29,894 nucleotides of DNA. Origin: JAICJR01 sp036555755 (GTDB lineage Bacteria; Actinomycetota; Thermoleophilia; Solirubrobacterales; Thermoleophilaceae). Under the pieces are notes generated by a model. That model ran no database searches and was not told where the DNA came from. It saw only the letters and a program-made list of their open reading frames with translations. The stretch is taken from contig DATBKS010000033.1 of NCBI GenBank assembly GCA_036555755.1, positions 1 to 29,894 on the forward strand, written 5' to 3'. Of this stretch, positions 15,189-22,714 are shown piece by piece. A program made the position numbers and the translations under genes. The first letter of the stretch is position 1; each line of letters starts with the position of its first letter.

Positions 15189-16171
15189 CACGTGAGCGAT
15201 TGTGCCTGGAGGGCCAGTCCGATCGAATCCTCGTACGGCGGCTCAAGCACGCCTGCCTCGGTGACGATGGACGTGACGAGGTCGTGCGGCGTCACGTCGA
15301 AGGCGAGATTTAGCGCGTCGGCGTGGCTCGTCACCTCAGCCGGATCGCGCTCCTCGATCGGGATGCCGGCGCCGTCCGCGGTGTCCGGATCGATCGTCGA
15401 GAGCGGCGCCACCACGTGCAGCGGAATGCCATGGCGGTCCGCCGCCACCGCGAGGGCGTAGGTGCCGATCTTGTTCGCCACGTCGCCGTTGCGGGCGATG
15501 CGGTCGGCGCCCACCATCACGAGGTCCACGTCGCCGCGCGCCATCAACGCGGCTGCGCTCGAATCGGTGACCACGCGGAAGGGCGCGCCGGCCTGCTCGA
15601 GCTCCCACGCCGTGAGCCGCGCTCCCTGGAGCAGCGGACGCGTCTCGCCCACCCACACATGGCCGACGAGCCCGGAGCGCCACGCCTCCTCGATCGCACC
15701 GAGCGCTGTGCCGCTCCCGGCGGTGGCTAGCCCGCCGGTGTTGCAGTGCGTGTACACGCGGCTGCCTTCGGCGAACAATGCGAGCGCGTGCGCGGCCATG
15801 CGGCGGTCGGCCTCCGCCTGCTCGCGCTCGACGCCCTCGGCCCACTCGAGCAGCACCTCCGCGGGCGCCCGGCCGTCTCCCAACGCGCGCTCGTAGACCG
15901 CACGTCCGCCGTCGATCGCCCAGCGCAGGTTCACCGCGGTCGGCCGCGTCGAGCCGAGCAGGTCGGCCGTCTTCTCGAAGCGCTCGGCCCCGAGCACGAG
16001 CCCGTACGCCGCGGCCACGCCGATCGCGGGGGCGCCGCGCACCGCCAGCCGCCGGATCGCGTCGGCCACCTGCTCCGGCTCCTCGCAGCGCAGCCAGACC
16101 TCCTCGCCCGGCAACCGCGTCTGATCGAGCAGCTCGAGCGCTCCGCCCGAGAAGCGCAGGGGCGACGCCAC
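15188..16171 (-). CDS. mtnA: S-methyl-5-thioribose-1-phosphate isomerase
   Basis: A 327-residue protein with a GTG start one base after the stop of the upstream gene. It belongs to the aIF-2B/MtnA family: RGAPAIGVAAAYG, THCNTGGLATAGSGTALG with catalytic Cys143, and VGADRIARNGDVANKIGTY with catalytic Asp223, which distinguish the isomerase from eIF2B regulatory subunits. It converts methylthioribose-1-phosphate to methylthioribulose-1-phosphate in methionine salvage. Homologues also use 5-deoxyribose-1-phosphate. No mtnB, mtnC, mtnD or MTA phosphorylase gene is in the window, so either role is possible. Confidence 0.95.
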   Translation of the reverse strand: MASPLRFSGGALELLDQTRLPGEEVWLRCEEPEQVADAIRRLAVRGAPAIGVAAAYGLVLGAERFEKTADLLGSTRPTAVNLRWAIDGGRAVYERALGDGRAPAEVLLEWAEGVEREQAEADRRMAAHALALFAEGSRVYTHCNTGGLATAGSGTALGAIEEAWRSGLVGHVWVGETRPLLQGARLTAWELEQAGAPFRVVTDSSAAALMARGDVDLVMVGADRIARNGDVANKIGTYALAVAADRHGIPLHVVAPLSTIDPDTADGAGIPIEERDPAEVTSHADALNLAFDVTPHDLVTSIVTEAGVLEPPYEDSIGLALQAQSLT

Positions 16172-16172
16172 G

Positions 16173-16649
16173 TCAGTCCAGCACGAAGCCGACGGTGACG
16201 GTCTTCACGATGCCGGTTTTCGAGATCAGGAAGACCGTGACGCGATGACCGACCTTGAAGCTCCCCACGTGGCACATGTGCGAGCCGGAGATCGTCTCGC
16301 AGTGGATGTGCCCGACCTTCTGCCGCACCGCCGTCTCCGTCGAGCCGACCCCGACGCCGCGCTCTGTCTTCTCCGTGCGCCCGCGGGTGGAGATGCCGGT
16401 GACGTGACGATTGCCCTGGAAGGTCACCGTGATCGAGTGCGGATAGATGAACTGCGTGTAGGGGCCGAAGTCGTTCATGCCCTGCTTGGTACGCGTCGGC
16501 GCGCCCAGCACGCTGCGCATCTGGGTCTGCGTCATGTCGAGCCGCACCCCGGCCATGCCCTTCTGCGGGCGGATCACCGCCGCGGCCGGCGTAGCCGCAA
16601 GCAGCACCGCCGCAGCGGCGATCAGTGCGACGGGCGGCACTCCCCTCAT
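16173..16649 (-). CDS. Small secreted protein, BamE/SmpA-like motifs
   Basis: A 158-residue protein with a good signal peptide (MRGVPPVALIAAAAVLLAAT, cleavage near PAAAV). Two short stretches, GMAGVRLDMTQTQMRSVLGAPT and GVGVGSTETAVRQKVGH, resemble the paired helix-strand units of SmpA/BamE-like or PepSY-type domains. Two cysteines (HIHCETISGSHMCH) may form a disulfide. The function is unknown; similar actinobacterial proteins are annotated as hypothetical. It lies between a small membrane protein (19-base gap) and mtnA (one-base gap), so it belongs to this operon. Confidence 0.75.
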   Translation of the reverse strand: MRGVPPVALIAAAAVLLAATPAAAVIRPQKGMAGVRLDMTQTQMRSVLGAPTRTKQGMNDFGPYTQFIYPHSITVTFQGNRHVTGISTRGRTEKTERGVGVGSTETAVRQKVGHIHCETISGSHMCHVGSFKVGHRVTVFLISKTGIVKTVTVGFVLD

Positions 16650-16668
16650 GCACCGAAAGTACTGATTG

Positions 16669-16896
16669 TCAGCTGTCGGCGCGAGTGGCCAGGCGTGCGA
16701 GCTCGTCGTTCAGCTCAGACCTGGCGCGATCAAGCTCATCCTGAGACGCCGCTCCCTCGTGCGGATGCGCCTCGCCCGCGGACGCGGGACTGGGCGCTTT
16801 CTCAGGCTCGGGCCGCTCGCGCTTGCCGCCCAGGCGCGAGTAGAGCACCCCGGCGGCGCCGAGCGCGAGGCCCGCCACCGTTCGCCTGGGGTTCAC
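16669..16896 (-). CDS. Small basic/acidic membrane-associated protein, hypothetical
   Basis: A 75-residue protein whose GTG start overlaps the stop of the PP2C gene as GTGA. Residues 1-20 (MNPRRTVAGLALGAAGVLYS) form a short hydrophobic anchor. The rest is charged and ends in a helix rich in Asp, Glu and Arg (DELDRARSELNDELARLAT) that could be a coiled coil. I recognise no family. Translational coupling to the sensor phosphatase suggests they work together, but this is only context. Confidence 0.6.
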   Translation of the reverse strand: MNPRRTVAGLALGAAGVLYSRLGGKRERPEPEKAPSPASAGEAHPHEGAASQDELDRARSELNDELARLATRADS

Positions 16897-19856
16897 AGGG
16901 CACCCCGCCGGACCGGCGCCAGCCGCTCCCCTTCGAGGCTGCCGCTCAGCTCCTCGTCCTCGCGCACGCGAAGGACGAGCACGGCCAAGTCGTCGCTCGT
17001 GCCGGCCTCACGGAAGTCGAGCACGTCGCTCTCGATGCGCTCCGCGATCCCCGCGGCGTCGAGGCCGGTGCAGCTGCGCACGAGATCGAGCAGCCGCTCC
17101 TCGCCAAACAGGCCGCCCTCGGAGCGCGCCTCTGACACGCCGTCGGTGTAGAGCACGAGCGACTCGCCAGGGTGGAGCTCCACCGTCTCGTCCACCACCT
17201 CGGGGTCCGGCACGAAGCCGATCAACGTTCCTGGCCTGCCCACGGTTTCCACGGTGCCGTCACAGCGTAGGAGCAGCGGCAGCGGATGGCCGCCCACGCC
17301 CAGGGTCATCCGGATAGAGCCGTTGTCGCCGGGCGCGAGCGCCGCGTAGGCGACGGTGCAGAAGCGGTCGTCGGCCGGCTGCAGCACCATCGCCTCGTTG
17401 AGTGTGCCGAGCACGCCGCTCGGCAGGCGCTCCGTGAGCGCCGCGGTGCGCAGCGTGTAGCGCGCGAGGCCGGTCACCACGGCGGCGCGCGGGCCCTTGC
17501 CGCGGACATCCCCGATCGCGATGCCCCAGGTCGCCTCGCCCGTGCGGAAGATGTCGTAGAAGTCGCCGCCCACCTCGTTGCCCTCGCCCGCGGCCCGGTA
17601 GCGCGCTGCCAGATCCACCCCCGGGATGTCCGGGAGGCGGTCGGGCATGAGGCTCTGCTGGAGGGTCGTGGCGATGTAGTCGCGCTCGCTGTAGAGGCGG
17701 GCGTTGTCCACGGCGACCGCCGCTCGGGCCGCGAGGTCCTCGGCCAGCGCGAGATCCTCCTCGTCGAACACCAGGTCCGACTCGGCGGAGGCGAACGTGA
17801 TCACGCCGAGTGCCCGGTCATGGCCCAGGAGAGGCACGATCATCGCGGAGCGCAGGCCTAGCTGCGCGATCGCGCGGGCGTGCTCGTCGCTCTGCGCGGC
17901 CTCGGCGATCAGCTCGTCCGGAATCTCGCGGATCAGCTCGGACTCGCCGGTCAGAACCGCCTTGAGCGCCCCGCGATCGGGAGTCGGCGGCGATGGGTAC
18001 TTGGCCTGCAGCTCGGCGGCGAGGCGCTGCTTGGCGGGATCGATGTGCACGAGCGCGAGGCGCTGGAGCGTGCCGTCCGCCTGGACCGTGTCGATGGCAC
18101 ACCAGTCCGCCAGCTGCGGCACCGCCAGCTCCGCCAGGTTGCGCAGGGTCAGCTCGAAGTTCAGTGTGGAGCTGAGCACCGACTGCGCCTCGGCGAGGAA
18201 CGACGCCCGCCGCTCCGCCCGCTCGGTGGCGAGCCGCGTCTCCTGCTCCATCCGCAGGAGCTCCGCGCGCTGCTCCTCCACGCGCTTGCGCTCGCTCACG
18301 TCGCGCCCGATCACCGAGGCGCCGACGATCTGTCCGCCCGGCTCGCGCAGCGGCGACACCGTCAGCGAGACGTCCAGGATCGCCCCGTCCTTGCGCCGGC
18401 GGCGGGTCTCGTAGTGCTCCACCCGCTCGTCGCGCAGCACCCGCGCAAGTAGCTCCACCTCTTCGCCCTCGCGTTCGGGAGGGACCAGGATCTTGATTGG
18501 CTGCCCGATCACCTCCTCTGCCGTGTAGCCGTAAAGCCGTTCGGCGCCGCGGTTCCAGCTTCGGATGATCAGGTCACGGTCCTTGCTGAGGATCGCGTCA
18601 TCCGAGGACTCCACGATCGCCGCCATGCGCAGCTGCACCGCTTCGGCTTCGTGGCGCTCGGTGAGGTCGCGCAGATAGCCGGAGAACATCGGTGGCTCGA
18701 TGCCAATCGACGTGATCGTGAGCTCGATCGGCATCTCGCTGCCGTCCTTGCGCATGGCGCGCAGTTCCACACGCCGGTCGAGGATTCGCGACTCGCCGGT
18801 GGAGAGGTAGCGAGCGAGTCCGCTCCGATGCCGGCCGCGCAGGTCCGGCGGGATGATCAGGTCGGCCAGCTCCTGGCCGACGGCCTCCTCCGCGCTGTAG
18901 CCGAATGTGCGCTCGGCAGCGGGGTTGAACTCCACGATCACGCCATCGCCGTCCATCGTGACGACGCAGTCGAGCGCCGACTGGAGCACGGCCGTCTTGC
19001 GCGCCTCGCTCTCGAGCACCGCCTCTTCCGCCAGCTTGCGCTCGACGTAATCCCCGAGCTGCGCGCCCAGCGCGTCCATCAGGTTGAGCGTCTGGGTATC
19101 CGGCTCGCGCTCATCGCGCGCGAAGTACTCGACCACTCCGAGGATGCCGCTCGAGCTCTTGATCGGGAACAGGAACGCGGACCCGAGGCCGACCTCCACC
19201 GCCGCGGCGACGCGCGGGAAGTTCTCGTCACTCCGGACGTCGAGGATCCACTCCGGCTCGCCCGATTGCCAGACGCGGCCCGGCAGGCCGTCGCCAGGCC
19301 CGAAGACCGAAGCGCGCGTGGCGGTCTCGAACGGATGAGTGTCGACGCTCTGATCGGACCAGACCTCGACGCACACGATCGTGTTGGAGCGCGGCCGGAC
19401 GGTCCAGAGGGCGCCGAGCTGCCAGTCGAGCCGGTCGCCGATCGTCGCGAGCAGGTTGGGCGTGGCCTGCGCGAGAGACGGCGCGGACATCAGGATGCGA
19501 GCCACGGCGGCCTGGGTGCTCAGCAGATCCACTGCACGCTCACGCGCTTCCCGGATCACCGAGATCCAGATCGCCATGCCGCTGCCGGTCCCCAGGATCA
19601 GCAGGCGCCGGAGCTGAAGGCTCGAGAAGACGTGCGCGGGGTTGCCGATGATGATCAGCGCGAGCAGCGCGGCGGCCGTCACGGCGATGGTCGCGCGCGG
19701 GCCACTCCGCGTACAGGTGACGAGCGGCCCAAGGATCAGCAGCGTGATCGGCACCGTGTTGGTGCCCAGGCTGGCGTTGAGCACCGCCACCACGACCACG
19801 ATCACTAGGCCGATCACCAGTCCCTCCACGGACCGGCGGCCCGGTGTCACTCTCAT
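16893..19856 (-). CDS. Membrane sensor phosphatase: GAF-PAS-PAS-GAF-PP2C (SpoIIE-type)
   Basis: A 987-residue protein from ATG 19856, which has TTGAGG about ten bases upstream; a GTG at 19886 is a weaker alternative. Domains in order: three to four membrane segments (about 12-105), GAF (about 125-275), PAS (about 285-400; FNPAAERTFGYSAEEAVG), PAS (about 410-525; WNRGAERLYGYTAEEVIGQP), a helical linker, GAF (about 560-720) and a SpoIIE/RsbU-type PP2C phosphatase (about 735-965). Metal ligands are visible in GGDFYD (764-768), GDVRGKGP, LYTDGVSEAR and TSDDLAVLVLR. Such enzymes dephosphorylate anti-sigma-factor antagonists in partner-switching stress pathways; no anti-sigma or antagonist gene is nearby. 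First gene of a five-gene minus-strand run. Confidence 0.93.
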   Translation of the reverse strand: MRVTPGRRSVEGLVIGLVIVVVVAVLNASLGTNTVPITLLILGPLVTCTRSGPRATIAVTAAALLALIIIGNPAHVFSSLQLRRLLILGTGSGMAIWISVIREARERAVDLLSTQAAVARILMSAPSLAQATPNLLATIGDRLDWQLGALWTVRPRSNTIVCVEVWSDQSVDTHPFETATRASVFGPGDGLPGRVWQSGEPEWILDVRSDENFPRVAAAVEVGLGSAFLFPIKSSSGILGVVEYFARDEREPDTQTLNLMDALGAQLGDYVERKLAEEAVLESEARKTAVLQSALDCVVTMDGDGVIVEFNPAAERTFGYSAEEAVGQELADLIIPPDLRGRHRSGLARYLSTGESRILDRRVELRAMRKDGSEMPIELTITSIGIEPPMFSGYLRDLTERHEAEAVQLRMAAIVESSDDAILSKDRDLIIRSWNRGAERLYGYTAEEVIGQPIKILVPPEREGEEVELLARVLRDERVEHYETRRRRKDGAILDVSLTVSPLREPGGQIVGASVIGRDVSERKRVEEQRAELLRMEQETRLATERAERRASFLAEAQSVLSSTLNFELTLRNLAELAVPQLADWCAIDTVQADGTLQRLALVHIDPAKQRLAAELQAKYPSPPTPDRGALKAVLTGESELIREIPDELIAEAAQSDEHARAIAQLGLRSAMIVPLLGHDRALGVITFASAESDLVFDEEDLALAEDLAARAAVAVDNARLYSERDYIATTLQQSLMPDRLPDIPGVDLAARYRAAGEGNEVGGDFYDIFRTGEATWGIAIGDVRGKGPRAAVVTGLARYTLRTAALTERLPSGVLGTLNEAMVLQPADDRFCTVAYAALAPGDNGSIRMTLGVGGHPLPLLLRCDGTVETVGRPGTLIGFVPDPEVVDETVELHPGESLVLYTDGVSEARSEGGLFGEERLLDLVRSCTGLDAAGIAERIESDVLDFREAGTSDDLAVLVLRVREDEELSGSLEGERLAPVRRGAL

Positions 19857-19947
19857 CGCCCCGTGCCTCAAATGTCTCCCCGCCACCTCGTGAGTCGATC
19901 AGCCCCTGAGCGATGGTACTGACGCGGGTGACGGCCTGTTCACGGTT

Positions 19948-20775
19948 TCAGCTCGCGGGGCCGGTCTCGGCGGGGCCGCCGCGCGCGCACCACTCGCTCC
20001 ACGAGCCGGGATAGAGGCGTGCCCGGAGGCCAGCTTGCTCGGCGGCGAGCACCACCGTGCAGGCGCTCACACCCGAGCCGCAATAGGCCACCAACTGGGC
20101 GCCATCCCGGTCCAGGAGCGCGCGCAGCTCGTCTGGCGGCAGGTAGCGGCCGCCCGGGGCAAGTTCGGCAAACGGCGCGTTAGTGGCTCCCGGAATGTGG
20201 CCTCGCAGCGGGTCGATCGGCTCGGCGCGGCCCTCGAATCGTTCTGGCGCACGGGCGTCAATCAGCGCGAGCCCGCCGGCCTCGATCTCCTCGGCGCTGG
20301 CTGTGTCGCCCTCGACTTCGGCGGCGCTGAAGTCGCCCTCATCGGGCCGCGCCTCGCCGGGCTCGAGCACGCCGCCGGATTCCCGCCAGGCGGCGAGGCC
20401 GCCGTCGAGCACCGCCACGTCGTCGTGACCGAAGTGGCGCAGGAGCCACCACAGCCGTGCGGCGCCCCCCGTGCCGTCCTCGTCGTAGGCGACGACGCGG
20501 CTGTCGTTGCCGATGCCCGCCGCTCGCGCCGCGGCCTCGAAGCGCTTCGGCTCGGGCAGCGGATGCCGCCCGCGCTCGCCGGGCGGATCCGACAGTTCGG
20601 TGTCGAGGTCGAGGAACGCCGCGCCCGGAATGTGCCCCTCGAGATACGCGGCTTCGCCCGCGCCTGGATGGCCGAGCTTCCAGCGGCAGTCCACGACGCG
20701 CACGCCTGGGTCGCCCAGCTCGGCGCGCAGCCAGTCGGTGTCGACAAGTGGGCCGAAGCTCATTCCCGCCATCAT
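19948..20775 (-). CDS. Thiosulfate/3-mercaptopyruvate sulfurtransferase (two rhodanese domains)
   Basis: About 275 residues; ATGs at 20775, 20772 and 20763 are possible, and 20763 (MSFGPLVDTDWL) looks most like family starts. The N-terminal inactive rhodanese domain has VRVVDCRWKLG, GHIPGAAFLDLDTELS and VLDGGLAAWRESGG. The C-terminal domain has LIDARAPERFEG, GHIPGATNAPF and the active-site loop YCGSGVSAC with Cys232. CG(S/T)GV(S/T)A loops are typical of SseA/mercaptopyruvate-type enzymes, whereas thiosulfate enzymes usually have CRKGVTA. It transfers sulfane sulfur to thiols or cyanide in the cytosol. No Shine-Dalgarno precedes any of the starts. The divergent alcohol dehydrogenase begins 8-20 bases away. 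Confidence 0.92.
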   Translation of the reverse strand: MMAGMSFGPLVDTDWLRAELGDPGVRVVDCRWKLGHPGAGEAAYLEGHIPGAAFLDLDTELSDPPGERGRHPLPEPKRFEAAARAAGIGNDSRVVAYDEDGTGGAARLWWLLRHFGHDDVAVLDGGLAAWRESGGVLEPGEARPDEGDFSAAEVEGDTASAEEIEAGGLALIDARAPERFEGRAEPIDPLRGHIPGATNAPFAELAPGGRYLPPDELRALLDRDGAQLVAYCGSGVSACTVVLAAEQAGLRARLYPGSWSEWCARGGPAETGPAS

Positions 20776-20783
20776 TGCGCGAG

Positions 20784-21773
20784 ATGAGGGCGATGGTGCT
20801 CGACGAACCGCGCACGCCGCTCAGGGCGGCCGACGTACCGACCCCCGAGCCGGGGCCCGGCCAGCTCCTCCTCGAGGTCCACGTCTGCGCCGTCTGCCGC
20901 ACTGACCTGCACGTGGTGGACGGCGAGTTGACTGAGCCGAAGCTGCCGCTGATCCCGGGGCACCAGATCGTCGCGCGCGTGGCGGAGCTGGGGGAGGGCG
21001 CCGAGCGCTACGCCGTCGGCAACAGGGTGGGCGTGCCCTGGCTCGGCTCCACCGACGGCACCTGCCGCTACTGCGTGAGCGGCCGCGAGAACCTCTGCGA
21101 CAACGCGCTCTTCACCGGGTACCAGCTCGACGGCGGCTACGCGGACTGGGCGGTAGCGCGCGAGGACTTCTGCTTCGCGATCCCGGAGGGCTATCCGGAC
21201 CTCCAAGCCGCCCCGCTGCTGTGCGCGGGGCTGATCGGCTGGCGCTCCCTGAAGATGACGGGCGACGCCGAGCGGCTCGGCCTCTACGGCTTCGGCGCCT
21301 CTGCCCACATCATCTGTCAGGTGGCGGTGCACCAGGGCCGGCGCGTGTTCGCCTTCACGCGCGAGGGAGACGACGACGCGCGCAGTCTCGCCCTCGAGCT
21401 GGGCGCCGAGTGGGCGGGCGACTCGATGAAGCCCGGGCCGGAGGAGCTCGATGCGGCGATCATCTTCGCCCCGGTGGGCGCGCTCGTGCCGGCGGCGCTC
21501 GCGGCGAGCGCCAAGGGCGCCACCGTCGTGTGCGCGGGCATCCACATGAGCGACATCCCGAGCTTCCCCTACGACCTGCTGTGGGGAGAGCGCAGCGTGC
21601 GCTCGGTGGCCAACCTCACGCGCGAGGACGGTCACGAATTCATGGACCTTGCGCCGCGCATCCCGGTGCGCACCGAGGTGGAGGCGTTCGAACTGGAACG
21701 AGCGAACGAGGCGCTCGACAAGCTCAGAGCAGGATCCGTGCGAGGAGCAGTAGCACTGGTGCCTGGTTCTTAG
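20784..21773 (+). CDS. Zinc-dependent alcohol dehydrogenase family protein
   Basis: A 329-residue medium-chain dehydrogenase from ATG 20784 (MRAMVLDEPRTPLRAADVP). It has the catalytic zinc motif CRTDLH and GHQIVARV (GHQ in place of GHE, which I recall in this subfamily). The structural-zinc loop reads STDGTCRYCVSGRENLC, so three of the usual four cysteines are present and aspartate stands in the first position. The coenzyme motif is LGLYGFGASAHIICQVA. It oxidises alcohols or reduces aldehydes with NAD(P). There is no Shine-Dalgarno and almost no space upstream, so the mRNA may be leaderless. The TAG stop lies inside a tandem-repeat array. Confidence 0.9.
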   Translation: MRAMVLDEPRTPLRAADVPTPEPGPGQLLLEVHVCAVCRTDLHVVDGELTEPKLPLIPGHQIVARVAELGEGAERYAVGNRVGVPWLGSTDGTCRYCVSGRENLCDNALFTGYQLDGGYADWAVAREDFCFAIPEGYPDLQAAPLLCAGLIGWRSLKMTGDAERLGLYGFGASAHIICQVAVHQGRRVFAFTREGDDDARSLALELGAEWAGDSMKPGPEELDAAIIFAPVGALVPAALAASAKGATVVCAGIHMSDIPSFPYDLLWGERSVRSVANLTREDGHEFMDLAPRIPVRTEVEAFELERANEALDKLRAGSVRGAVALVPGS

Positions 21774-21824
21774 TTCTTAGTTGCCAACTGCCAACTGCCA
21801 ACTGCCAACTGCCAACTGCCAACT
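21766..21824. repeat. Composite heptamer array between convergent genes
   Basis: Two copies of GTTCTTA plus GTT (21766-21782), then six perfect copies of GCCAACT (21783-21824). The stop codon of the alcohol dehydrogenase (21771-21773) lies in the first block. The stop codon of the convergent hydrolase (21823-21825 on the minus strand) begins in the last GCCAACT. The array therefore exactly fills the junction. Confidence 0.92.
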
Positions 21825-22608
21825 AAGCCGCGCGGCGGAGGCGCAGGCTCTGGGTCTGCCTGCGTGCGCGGCGGCGGAATCGGCTGAGCGCATCCGCGGT
21901 CTCCCGGTACGCATGCGGACTCACGGCCATTCCACAGTGGCTCGCCTTGATCTCAACGTGCTCGGCGGCGGGGTCGAGGCAGGAGCGCCAGTCGACGATG
22001 CCGTCGCTGCGCGAGTAGATCGAGACGTAGCCGACGCCGTTGGGGAAGTCGGCGTGCATGTCCTCCCAGAACTGCTCGCAACAGCGGCCGCTCCGGCAGG
22101 AGTGGCTGAAGAGCCCGGGAGCGCCGAGGGTGCCGAGCGCGCCCACCGCGATCACGGGCAAGCGGATCAGCGGGTGCACCGCCATCGGGTCAACCTGGGG
22201 TGAGCCGAGCGCGATGATCCCCGAGATCAGATCCGGCCGCCGCACTGCGAGCACACGGGCGAAGTTGCCGCCGCGGCTCTGGCCGACGATCGCGACCTTC
22301 TGCCCGCGCGACTCAGCAAGGACTTCCACGCGCTCCTCGAGCCGGCCGACCGCCGTCTCGGAGCAGTTGATGTTCGAGCGCATCCCAGCCTTGCGCGTGT
22401 GGTGCCCGGTGCGACGCAGCCAGCGGGTCATCACCCCAAGCGAATCGTCGCCGGCCAGGAACCCCGGTACGAGGAGGACGGGCTGTCCGCGCCCGTCGGA
22501 GACACCCTCGCCCTGGTACACCGGGTCGCGCAGCAGGGCGGCCATCTCCAGCCCGAAGCGGCTTTCGCGCCAGATGGGCGGCTGGGAGAAAAGTGACGGT
22601 GTTCTCAT
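21823..22608 (-). CDS. Alpha/beta-hydrolase, lipase-like
   Basis: A 261-residue protein from ATG 22608 (MRTPSLFSQPPIWRESRFGL). The frame extends further upstream but runs into the promoter region of the neighbour. Features: VLLVPGFLAGDDSLGVMTRWL (oxyanion-hole region), nucleophile Ser111 in IVGQSRGGNFARVL, acid Asp202 in SRSDGIVDW and His224 in ASHCGMAVSP. This layout fits actinobacterial triacylglycerol-lipase/PGAP1-like hydrolases. No signal peptide is evident. Five cysteines cluster in the second half (SCRSGRCCEQF and near His224), which is unusual and could bind metal or form disulfides. The substrate is unknown. Divergent from a quinone oxidoreductase. Confidence 0.82.
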   Translation of the reverse strand: MRTPSLFSQPPIWRESRFGLEMAALLRDPVYQGEGVSDGRGQPVLLVPGFLAGDDSLGVMTRWLRRTGHHTRKAGMRSNINCSETAVGRLEERVEVLAESRGQKVAIVGQSRGGNFARVLAVRRPDLISGIIALGSPQVDPMAVHPLIRLPVIAVGALGTLGAPGLFSHSCRSGRCCEQFWEDMHADFPNGVGYVSIYSRSDGIVDWRSCLDPAAEHVEIKASHCGMAVSPHAYRETADALSRFRRRARRQTQSLRLRRAA

Positions 22609-22714
22609 TCTGCCTGGACCTGCCCCCAAAACGAACTCCCCTAAACCGTGAATTCTTCCGCACCCTAAATGGCTGACCGGCGGGAACCATGCGCGATGCG
22701 TACCATCCGCCGCC
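22609..22714. promoter_or_regulatory. Divergent promoter region with CCCTAAA direct repeat
   Basis: This 106-base gap separates the divergent hydrolase and quinone oxidoreductase genes and is less GC-rich than its surroundings. It has CCCTAAA twice (22639-22645 and 22663-22669, 24 bases apart, roughly two helical turns) around a GAATTC. TACCAT (22701-22706) is a possible -10 placing the transcript start at or next to the ATG at 22715. The repeats could be a regulator site. Confidence 0.35.

Noticed and set aside
21783..21824. Possible CRISPR array
   Set aside because: Units are 7 bp, directly abutting, with no spacers; it is a simple tandem repeat.
21781..22203. Plus-strand frame encoding TANCQLP-type repeats
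   Set aside because: The peptide is just the heptamer array translated and then runs antisense to the hydrolase gene; not a protein-coding gene.
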